Of a DNA stretch of 64,000 nt, positions 13,111-24,200 are shown in pieces. The position numbers and the translations under genes are program-made. This stretch comes from Dicyema japonicum (lineage: Eukaryota > Dicyemida > Rhombozoa > Dicyemidae), in NCBI GenBank assembly GCA_011109175.1, contig RDEW01000051.1, positions 180,685-244,684 on the forward strand, read 5' to 3'. Numbering within the stretch: position 1 is the stretch's first letter; the number at the start of each line of letters is the position of its first letter. The notes beneath the pieces are model-generated. The model was not told the DNA's origin. It searched no databases and was given only the letters and a program-made list of their open reading frames with translations.

Positions 13111-13898
13111 ACTGGTTCTCAATCTTTTTTCCCGCCACCCATTTTGAAATTTCAACGCCCATCAAAAAATTGCGACCGCCCATGAGTAAATTTAATCTTT
13201 TTAGAATTTTATTAAATTAATTACCCATTTATGTATTCAGCTTTTTAACGAATAGTTTTATTGGAAAAAGAAATAATCAAAACTAATGTGATCCTTGAAA
13301 ATGATGATTTTTAGTCAACGTTGCAATATCGAGCTTGATTCGCTAAAAGTGGAATATCACCTCACACAAATTTCAATTTATTTCGCTCATTTCTCAATAA
13401 ATAATTAAGTGAGCTGAACCTCATTCGACGTTGGAAAGTACAAGATTATGAGACCGAGTTACACAATTTAGGAAACTTCTTTAATCTTAGAATTCTGGCA
13501 AAAATGAGAAATTGAGGTATTCTGAAAGTTAATTTCATCATTTATTATTTTTTTGGGGAGGTGGGGCTTCTAATCTCTCTCTAATTCAGAATCTGAGTTT
13601 AAAATTTTAATTTGACAAGTCAACCATCCAATAATCCTGAAAACGAAAGATTTTCAGATTTGGAAAAATTGGAATAAACCCAAGTGATAAGAATCTGTTT
13701 TGGCAATTAGACTTATCACGAAAAAATTTATTTCACGCTTAATTTGTAGTCTGTGGATATTAAATTTTTATTTTTTTAAATAATAATTTTAATATATTTT
13801 TACTTTTTATTTTTTGTTCTTTTTATAAAAATAAAAAAATCAATAATTAAAAATCCCACCGCCCATTTGAGCGATATCGTCCAGACTGAGAACCACTG
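13111..13898. mobile_element. Non-autonomous hAT-type DNA transposon
   Basis: The ends form an imperfect terminal inverted repeat: ACTGGTTCTCAATCT at the left and, at the right, the complement of CAGTGGTTCTCAGTCT. This is the common hAT terminus. Sub-terminal CGCCCA motifs recur inside both ends. The flanks ATTTAAAA and CTTTAAGA could be a decayed 8-bp duplication. Interior blocks match 21660-22610. No transposase frame survives. Confidence 0.6.
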
Positions 13899-14325
13899 CT
13901 TTAAGATACAAAATGTTAAATTAGTGATTCAATCCTTCAACCCCTTTATACGAACTTCCATTAATATCTTCAATTTCCCGAGGAATCGACAAGATCAATT
14001 GAAAGGGACCATTTCTGACAGTTGAGAAAGTTGTGACAGTACAGCGAATCTCCACGAACTACTGAGTCAGATTTGTTTCCAAATTTTTGAAACAAGGTGT
14101 TCATGGCGGTAACAGTAGACAGGACTTCCCACATGACAGAAACAGTGTGTTAGTGTAGGCTGGATGAGGATGTGACTATCATTCTATATCAAACGGCTAT
14201 AAATGTTCAACAGGATTTCCATAACCTTAGACCGCAGTTGATAGATGTTCCTTGGGATTTTCATTATACATTGAAAGTGGGGACCAATGATGTCAAATGC
14301 TAAAACTCACTTCGCCCACAGCATG
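13899..14325. other. Intergenic, nothing recognised
   Basis: No supported feature between the hAT element and the 3' end of the next ORF. Confidence 0.45.
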
Positions 14326-14739
14326 CTAGCTATGGGGCCACACTGCACGTTGGTGGTTGTAAATTTGCACAACACTATATCTTTCCAAAATGGTTAGAAT
14401 TATGTTGTACAAAAGTGAGAGAGGGTAAGGTATCTTCACGGGTGGACCAATGAGGAAGGCCAGCGCCGCTGCGGAGACGTTGAGGCAAACCCTGGACCAG
14501 CCAGAATAGGGTAAGGTAACCACGATCATTGAAAGCTTTAGTTCATCCTCTTCAACGATGAAGAACCTTAGAAGGAAGTTTTTTTTCCGAATGGAAGCCT
14601 TTCCTTCAGAAAACTCCATGTTTTGGTATGAGTTTGAGTCGATGCTTCGTTTCCGGTCAAATTCGACATCGAACTCTAGAGATTTTTGCAATTTGTTGAG
14701 TTGCAATAATTTTTCTTTAGTAAGTACAACAAGATCCAT
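14326..14739 (-). CDS. Unassigned 137-residue putative membrane protein
   Basis: An open frame with ATG at 14739 (MDLVVLTKEKLLQLNKLQKS) has a charged N-terminal half (coiled-coil-like) and a hydrophobic stretch at about residues 82-115 (SAAALAFLIGPPVKIPYPLS and onward). I do not recognise the family. Possible tiny introns exist: a 22-nt GTTTGC...CGCAG in the hydrophobic part, and a 28-nt one near the 3' end that would replace the tail with CGPIASMLWAK. No homology decides between them. It is the longest minus-strand frame for several kb and has no better explanation on the other strand. Confidence 0.4.
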   Translation of the reverse strand: MDLVVLTKEKLLQLNKLQKSLEFDVEFDRKRSIDSNSYQNMEFSEGKASIRKKNFLLRFFIVEEDELKLSMIVVTLPYSGWSRVCLNVSAAALAFLIGPPVKIPYPLSLLYNIILTILERYSVVQIYNHQRAVWPHS

Positions 14740-14782
14740 TTTCCACTCGAAAATTAATTATAATTATTTGTTTAATTTTTAA

Positions 14783-15404
14783 TCAATTGCCAGAAAGAAA
14801 AGGGATCAACGAGAAGGGTTATGGCTAAGACAAAGGATTGGAATAGCCATACTCCGAGGGAACTCGTTCGCAATCCATGCAGCAGGCTTCCTCAACTGAC
14901 ATTTGTTTAATTGTTAAAAAATTTTTTGTTTTTAAAAAAAAATCAAATGAATAAAAATTTTTAATACAATTTTTGCTTTAAAATAAATTTATAACGTCCT
15001 AAAAATGCAAAATAAAATCAACTCAGAAAAATCGTGTTAACAGAAAAAATCAGTGACATTTTTTGAAAAATTGAGTGTAGAAATGATTGCATATAAAATT
15101 TATTATAAACTTCACTTATGAAAAAAATCAGAATCGACAATAATAAACAGTTCCAAGCATGCCAAATTAGGCATTAAGAAGCTAAGAAATATAAAAAATA
15201 AAAGAACTCTAAGTACAGATAATAGGTAGTAAAAGAAATTTTTGTGAAATCAGTCGTATAGTTATTAAAGAAGAGCTTAAGAGGCTGTTAAAAATTACAA
15301 TTAACAAAATTGAGATAATGATGGGGAAATGTATAATAAATCCGCATATTAAGATTTTGAAATTTTGAATATATAAAATCAACTGTTAGTAGTTATAAAA
15401 AGAA
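14783..15404. other. AT-rich intergenic
   Basis: Very AT-rich with A and T runs. No gene or shared repeat was seen before the tRNA. Confidence 0.5.
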
Positions 15405-15476
15405 TGACCGGCACGGGATTCGAACCCGTAACCTTCTGATCTGGAGTCAGACGCGCTACCGTTGCGCCAACCAGTC
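15405..15476 (-). tRNA. tRNA-Trp (anticodon CCA)
   Basis: The reverse complement of 15405-15476 folds as a 72-nt cloverleaf without intron. It has a 7-bp acceptor stem (GACTGGT with GCCGGTC, two G-U pairs), a D arm with GGCGCAACGGTAGCGC, an anticodon arm CTGACTCCAGATCAG with CCA in the loop, and a T arm with GGTTCGAATCC. The discriminator base is A at 15405. The A-box and B-box promoters are intact. The anticodon arm matches animal tRNA-Trp. Confidence 0.95.
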
Positions 15477-15579
15477 TTTATTTGCTATTTAATACATTTT
15501 AGAATTAACGATTTATTAACAAAATCTTAATCTTAAAATTTTAACTTTATTAGCAAAAAAAATTGTATTAACAAAAGAG

Positions 15580-16535
15580 TTTCTCCCTGCTTTATATACG
15601 TGTCCTGGATCTTTGATCTCCTCCTGAAACCGGTTCTAAGAGCTTGTGCTTGTCCTCGCTTAGACAGTCTTTCAATTTATTGTTTAAGGAGAGCTTAATT
15701 GCAGCTCTCCTAGTCTTCTCTAGGAGGGATAAGATCTTCTTTTTCGGAGATAGGAACCACCCCTCGCACCCATAAAGTAGGCTAGGGAGAATAACCTCCT
15801 TGAAAATAAACAGGTAGGTGTAACTTTCGTGTACATTGGAGCGAGCGAAAGGCTCTCTTTCTCCTCCCCTTTATGTGTCCATATAATCTCCTGTGTCCAT
15901 AGTCGACCCCCAGGTAGCGCAGACTGTGTGCATTGTTTACTCCCAGTGTGTATTCTTGTTTCAGGTGCTTTTTCACATTGCTTATTTGGAGTGCGCAAGA
16001 TCGTCCCTTTTTTAAACATGTTGAAATCTGGCATCAACATACTCTCGGATTCTTCCTTCAGATATAGAAGATTTTAGAGATGTATCCACTTCGATTACTT
16101 CATCCGCATAAAAAGACTAGTATTAATATTCCTCGGACGTGGAAAACTCGCCATGAATATATTAAACAAAATAGGGCTCAATACCGAACCTTGTGGTACT
16201 CCCCTCTTGATTGTCTTTCCTGAAGATAACTTCTTAGCCAAACAAATAGGTATCTTGGCACACATGCTGATACAAGCTGCTTTAACAACACTTCATACAC
16301 TGTCGAATGCTTTCGAGATATCAAGACATAATAAGTCTATTTGCCTCTTGGAATCTTGCTTTCATGATTTCAGAATTCAGTAGAAAGAAACAGTCTCCAC
16401 AGCCTCTTCCGGGACGAAAACTCCACTGCTCCGCATTCTTTTCTATATGTCTGCTTAGCCTTTTGAAAATGATACGTTTAATCACTTTCGCGAAAGAACA
16501 TATCAAGCTCAGAAAGTCATCCGCATAAGAAGACT
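15580..16535 (-). pseudogene. LINE reverse transcriptase remnant, interrupted by repeat A
   Basis: Reading the minus strand from high to low coordinates gives the RT boxes in order: FAKVIKRIIFKRLSRHIEKN, FRPGRGCGD, ISKAFDSV, GVPQGSVLSPILFNIFM, FYADE (one residue from YADD), LRYLGVDYG, RRKRAFRSL and LLYGCEGWFLSP. Several frame changes and stops show it is inactive. The preceding block IPKPGKPKRDPAS is encoded at about 16787-16822, beyond the repeat A copy at 16536-16786, so the LINE was split by that insertion. Confidence 0.8.
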
Positions 16536-16786
16536 TCCTATTATAGTGGCGTCATGTGATCCACCTGCCTAGGTGGCGCCCAGTGCCAGGCCGACACGAA
16601 AAAGGATCATTTGCTCTCCCTGACTTCATTGGAGGGGCTTCCACAACTGTAAGTATGGACGTCTTTTATCCATTATTCTGATTCTAGATGGACTCTTTCT
16701 GTGGAAGTGGAAACTGGATACACTCAATTAGTTGCTTACTTTGACTTCCTTCTCGGTGTATCCGGGGTTAATAAATAATAGCTTGC
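16536..16786. repeat. Dispersed repeat family A, copy 3, inserted in a LINE
   Basis: Complete set of family A blocks: GGCGTCATGTGATCCACCT, GGTGGCGCCCAG, GATCATTTGCTCTCCC, GACGTCTTTTATCC, AACTGGATACACT, and the terminal GGTGTATCCGGGGTTAATAA. It separates two parts of one LINE ORF2. I could not define a clean target-site duplication by eye. Confidence 0.7.
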
Positions 16787-16822
16787 CGGATCTCTCTTTG
16801 GCTTCCCTGGTTTTGGAATCAT
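16787..16822 (-). pseudogene. LINE ORF2 fragment upstream of repeat A insertion
   Basis: On the minus strand this encodes IPKPGKPKRDPAS, the block that in LINE reverse transcriptases directly precedes YRPISLL. It belongs to the remnant at 15580-16535. Confidence 0.6.
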
Positions 16823-17255
16823 CCTCACAATTTAATACATTAATAATTATCTAGATTTATATATTTGTGTTTTATTGAATAACGAATTTAGTTTTTCTCA
16901 AATGCTATCATTTTTGTAACTCAATGCTTTATGTTATTAATTAGTGGGTATTATGCGATTATCGTCAATTCCCCCATCATTTATTATTTCTAGTAAATAA
17001 AAAATAAATTCTAGTTTCAAATTATCATTTGTTTACTTATAATATAATTTTGTACTCGAAATAATCATTTAAGCATTTAATCATTTATTTAATTTTATTT
17101 AAAATACAGAAACTGCCTCGGATCTTGGGTCGAACGCCTGGAAAAGTTGAAGTTGCTTAAGGAGGCCGGGATCAACTGACCGCAGTGTTTCTTTACTAAT
17201 TTGTCAGTAATTTGTCAGTGATTCTTTTTTATTTTTTCAATTCCTAAGAGACGGC
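16823..17255. other. AT-rich intergenic with an unexplained exon-like stretch
   Basis: Mostly AT-rich. At 17110-17181 a GC-richer stretch follows a TAAAATACAG acceptor-like site and reads LGSWVERLEKLKLLKEAGIN to a stop. It could be a terminal exon, but no upstream exon was found. Confidence 0.3.
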
Positions 17256-17345
17256 ATGTGATCACCGTGTCTGGTGGACATTCAAAAAGGATCCCTCTCT
17301 TCCTCACTCAAGTGAGTGATTTCCACAATAGGGGATATATATAGA
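17256..17345. repeat. Dispersed repeat family A, short diverged copy 4
   Basis: Only the GGCATGTGATCACC, AAAAGGATCCCTCTC and TTTCCACAATAG blocks remain, in the family order. Confidence 0.4.
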
Positions 17346-17853
17346 CGTGATGCTTCGAACACGTGGATTATCCATAAGAGCCCTACTTGTTTAAATAGAT
17401 CGAAAGTTACTCCCAAGCAATGACTTAATCCATCTCCGACACAGAAATTTTCAGTCAGACGAATCCCCTACTGAGACTCTAATTAAAGGAGATCAATGAA
17501 AAAGTCAAAGATAGGCGTATATTCAAGTCATATTGAATGACTTTCTGAGTGATTCCTACAGGTTGTTTCAATTAAATTTATTATCCTGTAATATGGTTGA
17601 TCTGAGAAACTAACAACATTTCTCAGTGGGTTTCCAATTACCCTGATCTTCAAACCCATGATAATCACCCAATTAACGGTTTACATGGCGGTCTGGTAAT
17701 TTTCGATAAATCCTAATTTGTGAGCATTTTTTAAGTGAGTGATTTATAATTTTTAACTTTTGTCGTGAGTGATGTCATTCAGGTGCATAATTGATTTTGA
17801 GCATTAAACTGCTAATTTGGGCAATTAGTGTACTAAAACACTGACGATTATCA

Positions 17854-18008
17854 TGAAGTTCTCCGACATTAGGAAGTCCTGCTTAGTCCAATATTATAGC
17901 AGACTCGTCGTTCCAGAATCAGTAGACGGTTACAACAAAGTCATCTTCAAGTTAGAAGAGGCGTTCAAATTGGACAAGTTCTGCAGCACTAAAATTAAAA
18001 AAGGCTAG
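17854..18008 (+). CDS. Unassigned 51-residue ORF
   Basis: ATG at 17854 opens MKFSDIRKSCLVQYYSRLVV and ends LDKFCSTKIKKG before TAG at 18006-18008. The composition is protein-like (basic, mixed) and different from the surrounding repeats, but I do not recognise it. It ends where the 18010-18180 tandem repeat begins. It could equally be the last exon of a gene whose upstream exons I cannot place in 17346-17853, where nothing else was seen. Confidence 0.25.
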
Positions 18009-18009
18009 A

Positions 18010-18185
18010 AAAAAAGTGACGACTTTGGGGAAGTAATGGGAGATAGGCTATTACATGTGACGACACCAGGAAACGGTAATGGGAGAAGCCTATAATTGGC
18101 TTTCAAAATCGACGACTACAGTGAGCAGTAATGGGAGAAGACTATAATTGGCTTAGGATGTGACGACTACAGTGAGCACTAAAGT
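18010..18185. repeat. Degenerate tandem repeat, about 58-bp period, three units
   Basis: Three successive units share GTGACGAC or TCGACGAC, then GTAATGGGAGA, then CTATAATTGGCTT. The second and third units are nearly identical over GTAATGGGAGAAGMCTATAA. Single related units occur at 19655-19720, 28800-28820 and 42960-42975. Non-coding. Confidence 0.7.
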
Positions 18186-18494
18186 CTCTATTTTCATGCA
18201 TAATTAGTGTGTAAAGAGGAATCAATACTTATAAAGTAATACATAATTATCCGTGAGGTCACGAATATTGAAATTGTGATAATGAGACATTCTGATAAAC
18301 AGAACACTACAATGCAGCTAATTAGGGCGATCTCTGTCGTTGTGGTGGTATCATTAGTAGTATTGTTATCAGTTGTCGGTCGCTGTGGTACGCGGTAGCG
18401 GTGAATTGATGTTAGACGTCGCAGACAGGCTGTAAGAATACAAATTACTTCGCATATAAAAATCAGATACGCCGTGGAATTGATAATTCCCTTC

Positions 18495-19396
18495 ATGAAT
18501 AACTTTGACAACTCCGAGATTCCAAAAGATGACAAAAATGGGGACTTTACTATCAAGTCGTTGAATATTTTAACTTCACAAAATTCTGTCCCCCAAAGTT
18601 TTTCGTATCCCTCCACGTTCTTTAATTTGTTTCCTCAAGAAACGATCAATTTCATATATTTCATGAACAACGCCATGTACTGTCTCATGCAACAATTCCG
18701 CGGTCCCCAACACAAGAACTTCAACGGAATCGAAAAAAGTCAAAATCTACAAAATTTTCTTGAAGGATTAGATCATTCGTGTGAGGAAATGGAGTCCAAA
18801 TCAGCCGAGGAGATTGAGAATTTCATGTCTCTGCTAAACCAGTTTGTAGGCGCAAATCATGAATTTCACGATTTTTTACAAAACAGAGACTCCCTGGTTT
18901 ACTTGCGGACTTTGTTGTTGTTCAAACGACAGGAGTACAGTCTGGTTTACGGGATCATTGAAAGTCATCAGTTCGGCAAGGAATTCCACTGCAAAATGCA
19001 ATCTTTGTGGGAAAAGTCAAGATATGCGGAGGCCAGTAGGACACGTGGACGGAATCTTGGTCCTGTCGATAAGTATCGAATTCGAAAAAATATCCGTACC
19101 CCAAAACAATCTGGGACGGGGAACACAGATCCCACTCATTCAAGGACAACATTCGTCATGTCCTGAAGGATAGTTACGCACGTGACTCCTACCCAAGTCC
19201 AACGAAAAAGGCTGAGCTCTCAACTACGACGGGATTGACGGTGATTCAAGTCGGGAACTGGTTCAAGAACAAAAGACAGAGAGACAGGTCCGCGAAAAGG
19301 TAACCTTAAATGTAAACCCCAAGGCTGAAAGAACAGGAAGTAAACAATCAGCACGATACCGCACGTGACGGGGGGTTGAATCACATCATGGAATAA
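18495..19396 (+). CDS. SIX3/6 (optix)-type homeobox transcription factor
   Basis: Nuclear DNA-binding protein with a SIX domain followed directly by a homeodomain. SIX-domain blocks are [33 protein letters not shown] and [16 protein letters not shown]. The homeodomain runs from about 19105 and contains [18 protein letters not shown] and [16 protein letters not shown] (recognition helix). The GPVDKYR and VGNWFKN residues are those of the SIX3/6 subfamily, not SIX1/2 (GAVGKYR, VSNWFKN). A 24-nt intron at 19300-19323 extends the tail to a TAA at 19394-19396. One base is missing in the CCCCAAAA run at about 19096-19103, which otherwise separates the two domains into different frames; it is probably a sequencing error. 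The ATG at 18495 is the first in frame. Confidence 0.9.
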
Positions 19397-20611
19397 ACGG
19401 ATGGATTATACAATAATCAATTTATAAATTTTAACTTTCTCTGATTATTAGCAGACATGTTTATCGTGTTTCGATTTTATTTAATTAAACTGAATGTATG
19501 TAAAGGACACATGTTGAGATATTGTTTATATTGACTACAACAATTATTGTTTGAATTAGTACTAATTGATTTATTGTATAAATCTAACATCATTAGCCAT
19601 GTACTCTTCTGTGAACTTTTCTTTGTTGTGCGTAGTTCCCGCTGATTGAAAGTCCACTACTGCGGTAACGGAAGAAGGGTATTGGCTTTTAGAAGCGACG
19701 ACTTAAGGAAACAGTAATGGGAGAGGGGTGGATCGGCATTCACATTGTACGAACTTTCATTTTGCGTAACTTACTAAAGTCAGTGATACGTCTGACAGAG
19801 GGAGATACTGTCATATCCCCCACGTGGTGTAAATAGTGGCACATTCTGTCGCTGTTCTTTAATGTGAAATTACGGGCGCATGAGTATCTCATGAAATGAT
19901 CTGTCTATAACTTGGGATCCCAGAGGTAACAGAGCGAAGATGAGGAGGCGATTGAGAAAAGTGAAATCAATTTCTTACGATGCACGTGGTTGGAATTCGA
20001 ACTCGGGTTCTTCTGCAAGTTCGAACACGTTAGATGAGACAAAACAATAGAACAACCCTGTAATAAGGCATTAGACATTCTCTAAGAGGACAACATCTCC
20101 AGCTCTACTAGTGTAGACTAGCTGATCACTGGGATATCCAGATATGATTAGTTATGACTGAAGAACCCCACAATGGTAGACTTTCCTATCGTCCTTAACT
20201 ATTCCTTTTTTAGGGAATAGAACCCCCAATCTTTAGTGTGATTTGTGACATTGACTTTCTTCGAAGATCTTCTGCTTCAAATTGGCCATAACCGCTGTTT
20301 CCTCCCAGAGTGGGATAGTAGAGTCGATCGACTAGGCCCTAGCGTTTGAAATTAATCCCCAGGTCCATATTCATAGGAGGGGATCCTGGGGTCGGACAGA
20401 TTTTCCCGAGGAATAAAAAAGATCTAACCTCAAAAAAGAATCAAAGATATCTTTTTCCCGAGTCTCTTGTTAGGCACGAGATTGCCCACGTGGAGGCATT
20501 ATATGATTGTTATGGTCATTTATGTACAACTATTGGCTAAATGCGTTAAAATTTGTTATTTTTTAATATAAAATAATTTGAATTAATAAAAATAAAAGTT
20601 TCTTTTTTGTG
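19397..20611. other. Intergenic, repeat unit near 19655
   Basis: Contains one diverged unit of the 58-bp repeat (CAGTAATGGGAGAGG at about 19700) and several CACGTG sites. A 64-codon frame at 20346 is not recognisable. No gene is supported. Confidence 0.4.
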
Positions 20612-20867
20612 ATGAGCCTTGCCAAACCACAACTACGAGGGCTTTTGCGGAATACTTTTAAGAAAAGGATGCTGATTTGTCTCTCCGCAGGTGTAATATC
20701 CGGTCTCTTGGTGGTCGAATATGGAAAAGCAAGAACAAGAATAATAAATGAGTATTACAAGTATCTAGCATTGCTCAACCATTAGAAACGTGGATACTGA
20801 TATGATATTTAGGAGAATAAGGGAAGCGGGGGAATATCAGTACGTCAAACCCACTGGACACGACTAA
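20612..20867 (+). CDS. COX6C: Cytochrome c oxidase subunit 6C (COX6C)
   Basis: Small single-pass inner-membrane subunit of respiratory complex IV, nuclear encoded. ATG at 20612 begins MSLAKPQLRGLL, matching the family's KPxMRGLL N-terminus. A hydrophobic helix (LICLSAGVISGLLVVEYG) follows, then ARTRIINEYYKN. A 25-nt intron at 20761-20785 joins this to VDTDMIFRRIREAGEYQYV, matching the family's FEEMRKAGIFQ end. TAA is at 20865-20867. The total of about 76 residues equals the usual COX6C length. The first exon runs into a stop inside the intron, so the gene is easily missed without splicing. Confidence 0.88.
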
Positions 20868-21650
20868 CTGACAATTTATATTCTAATTCACTAATTTTCT
20901 AATTTTAGTCAGATTTAATCAAATTGAAACTTAAATACCTTTCTTATTAGTGTGGTCACGTGGTATCTGCTAGTAGCAAGCGTGCTATGTGGTCTTGTTT
21001 TGTGTGGATTTGAGTGGAATGGCTGAGATTTAAGCGAAGAGGCTGGCTTGAGAGTCATTTGCTGAGTGTTAGCGAGAAATCTATATTATCTGCCTTGAAC
21101 TGCTTTTGAGGTAGTTAGCTTGGCCATGGCAGAGTTCCTTTTTGGGAAAGCTATGCTAAATAGAGGCTGGTGGTGCTAGAGCCATAATTGTGGGAGACAC
21201 GTGGTCTTAATTTGATGGTAGATTGAGACTTAATACTTCAAATGATATCAGAAGTATTGACATGTGATAATGACTTGAATGAATATCGATTGTGGAGATA
21301 AGTGATATCTCTAAGATACTTGTCTCTATTCGAAGATGTTATTCGTGGATTACGGAACGTAGAACTAACTCAGTCATCATTAACTGGCAGATCACCATTG
21401 CTCAATATTTGTTAGTATTGATCAGTACAGTTAAGTTTCTTCGTTGAAGGCTAAGTAATGATACAGATTTACTACATTCGATTCTCCCCTCCCCCAACTG
21501 TACCTGGCCCGAAGGTATATACGACTTTGGTTTATCTGCTCCGTACGAATCCATAGAGGTGCAGTCCTTCGGAGATCAGTGTTTCAAGGATGAGGCCATC
21601 AGAGGCCGTCACCCAACTCGGTCGTCCACTATGAGGTCGTCACCCATCTC
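20868..21650. other. Intergenic, nothing recognised
   Basis: No protein-like frame or RNA gene. It holds two CACGTG sites and a pyrimidine-rich run near 21485. Confidence 0.45.
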
Positions 21651-22615
21651 TGATATCGCCCACTTCTCAATAAATAATTATGTGAGGTGAATCATCATTA
21701 AACAAGACATTAAGTCGCAAAGTACAAGATTACGAGATCGAGTTTCACAATTTTGAAACTGTTCGTATTTTTTCCAAGTTTAGACGGATGCTTGCATTGC
21801 AAATGCTGAATAGTCTTGATTGCTTCATTGGACAAAGTAATATTGCATATTAGGCAAAACGGCTTTGTTTCATCGATTGGGCTTAATAACCCAAATGACA
21901 AGAATCTGCAGTGATAATTACGGGCTCATCTCATCACTAAGGAATTTATTCCACGCTTCTTAACAATCTATGGTAGTTCTCTGCAATAATGATTAACAAA
22001 GTAAAACGAGTAAATTACTAATTAAGCAAATTTTAATCCAGATTGCTTGTAATCCCTCTCCTTCTCTTAGAAGAAGAGTGTACCATCAACTCCCTGTTAT
22101 TCCCCATCCCCACATCAGTATCAGTCGAAATATATCTGGAATGTCCTCACGGCATGTCAGTTCTATAAGTTGAGAGGTTTACTCTTCATCAGAAACCTTC
22201 ATCCCGTGTTTTTGTTCAATTAGCAAGCTTTCGAGAGTCCTTTTCAATACAACCGACTGGATGCGAGTTCTCGTTGCTCCTTCAACAATAGTTTTTGTAG
22301 TATTTCGAGACGACTTCAAAAAATGTTAGTTATTTAATTTTTATTTAATTAAATAATAATTTTTAATATTTGTTGCTTCCATTAATACTTTCTCAGTTGC
22401 AATCGTGAGAGGTAACGCAACATCGATAATGTGGGCGGGTTCCACTTTTGATGGTTGATTGTGTTAATTTAATTACATTTTTTAAATTTAAAAAAATTAA
22501 TACTTTAGTTCTTTCTATAAAAATTAAAAAATCAATAATCAAAAATTTTACAGCCCAAATTTAAATCAAACGCCCAAAATAAAAAACCCCACCGCCCAGG
22601 TAGAGAACCTATGCT
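21651..22615. mobile_element. hAT transposon remnant with a BED-type zinc-finger fragment
   Basis: Interior blocks match the element at 13111-13898 (CAATAAATAATTA, AAAGTACAAGATTA, GARTTWCACAATTT, CACGCTT). The minus-strand frame at 21710-21901 reads PFCLICNITLSNEAIKT followed by HLQCKHPSKL. This is the zinc-finger start typical of ZBED5/SCAND3-type hAT transposases. The right end keeps CCCACCGCCCA and a decayed GAGAACCTATGCTG terminus. No catalytic domain remains. Confidence 0.6.
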
Positions 22616-22826
22616 GTAGAAAATCAGGTTCCACGGTGAGGGATAACTCCTCAAACCAAGAGTGGAACCTTCAGCCAGAATGGACAGCAGGAAGATTCAA
22701 ACCCGAAATGGATTTTGTCCACCACCTGACATTCCCCATCTTGACTAAATCCATCAGCAGTGTAAACTCCCACGTGATCCCACCACAGGACATTAACTCC
22801 TAACCAAGACAATAACAAAATAAATA

Positions 22827-24003
22827 TTAATTTTTATCCCCAAGTTTCAATAAATTTAAACCAGTCAGATAGCACGTGTTATATTCCCTCAACAATAACT
22901 TCATAGAGCACAACAATGACAGTTTACATCTCACATTACACGTTTTCTTACTCCCATATTTAAAGAACTCGACATATCTCCCAAAATTGCCAACTACAGC
23001 GGAATATATCATCCGAGCATTGTTACCTTCCACGGAAAACAGGCTTGACTGCCTGTATTCCTCCCAAACCCCCTCATTGGACAGATACAGCTGAGTATAA
23101 TCCACAATTTCATTCAGATTCTCCTCATATGAATATATTCGAACTCCAGGACTCCCAGCAACCCGAGAAAGAGCGGGGGAAGCGTATATAGCCCGATCAA
23201 ATTTGGAAGGATCCGCGAAAATGACGCTGTGGTGAATGTCCGCAGAACACTCCAACTATTTGGGGGTTAAACTCAATCAAAAGCTCCACAAAACGTGAAT
23301 TGAATCGTTCAAGGTTATAAAATCTGGACACGTTTGGCTCATGACCGGGAGGCACGTGGCTGAATATCATAACCTTGTCTCCAATATCCCTGGCTCGCCT
23401 CAAAACTGAGTACAGCCAGTCGAACTGTCCAGCCGGATCTGTTTTATTGACAGCCACGTGGTTTGGGGAAATCCACAAAATTGAATTCAGACCAAGTGCT
23501 ATGAGAGAGCTCGAGAGTCGCTTAGAGTAGTATCCCCCCTTCAAGAATGTGGCCCGTTCCGAATGGGAGTCGACGAATTTCCCCCATTTGCCGGGATTCA
23601 GGTAGTCCCCGTAGAACTTTGAGTCGTCGACGGGGAGCACATTTGAAGGACAGGCATCGTGGTTCCCAAAAACGGGGATAACCGTAGTATTCGGGAAGTA
23701 TTGCCTCAGCAAAGTTGTTATTTGGGAGATCTGAGTCTGCTTTTGTGGTGGAGAGATTGAGCACGCGTTGTAGGAAAGGGAATCACTGGGAATTACAAAT
23801 CAGGGTCACCCAGTCCAGGCATGAATTCGGGACTGTGATATGACCGGATGTAATCAAATGCTGACTTAACTACGCTCAAATCACATTTTCCGTTAGATGA
23901 GCAGTCCACGTGGGTGTCTGTAAACTGAAGGAAGGTCCTAATTGCTAAAATAAGGCATGGAAATACAGGTTTGAGTAGAAAATAGGAGAAACAACGCAAG
24001 CAT
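22827..24003 (-). CDS. Acid sphingomyelinase-like phosphodiesterase (SMPDL3 family)
   Basis: Secreted or lysosomal metallophosphoesterase. ATG at 24003 gives a signal peptide MLALFLLFSTQT. A 22-nt intron follows, then FLQFTDTHVD (first metal-binding Asp and His). A 24-nt intron restores WTGDS, and then come PVFGNHDACPSN, GQFDWLYSVL, FSHVPPGHEP, a CGH...HHS metal-binding stretch, and a cysteine-containing tail (CNVRCKLSLLC) as in SMPDL3A/B. Two single-base discrepancies are needed, at the CC before TGGACTGG and at the TT inside the CGH-HHS motif. Both lie in short homopolymers with conserved residues on either side. The order and spacing of all five metallophosphatase motifs make the family clear; substrate is not predictable. 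Confidence 0.88.
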
Positions 24004-24200
24004 AATAAGTAGGCTTAAATAGGTTTTATTCTATTGATTTAACATTAACGAATGGAATTTTTATTTTTATAATACAATAATTATTATTAAAAAAATAAAT
24101 TAAATTAAAAACTATTTTTGTACGACCTAGTAACTGGCACCGGCAATAATTTAATAACTCTCGCACATGCGGACGAGCAGAGACGAATATGTTTTGACAG

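Noticed and set aside
18194..18616. 140-codon minus-strand frame with hydrophobic segments opposite the SIX gene 5' region
   Set aside because: It overlaps the start of the SIX coding sequence and has low-complexity Thr runs. No family resemblance; taken as an antisense shadow.
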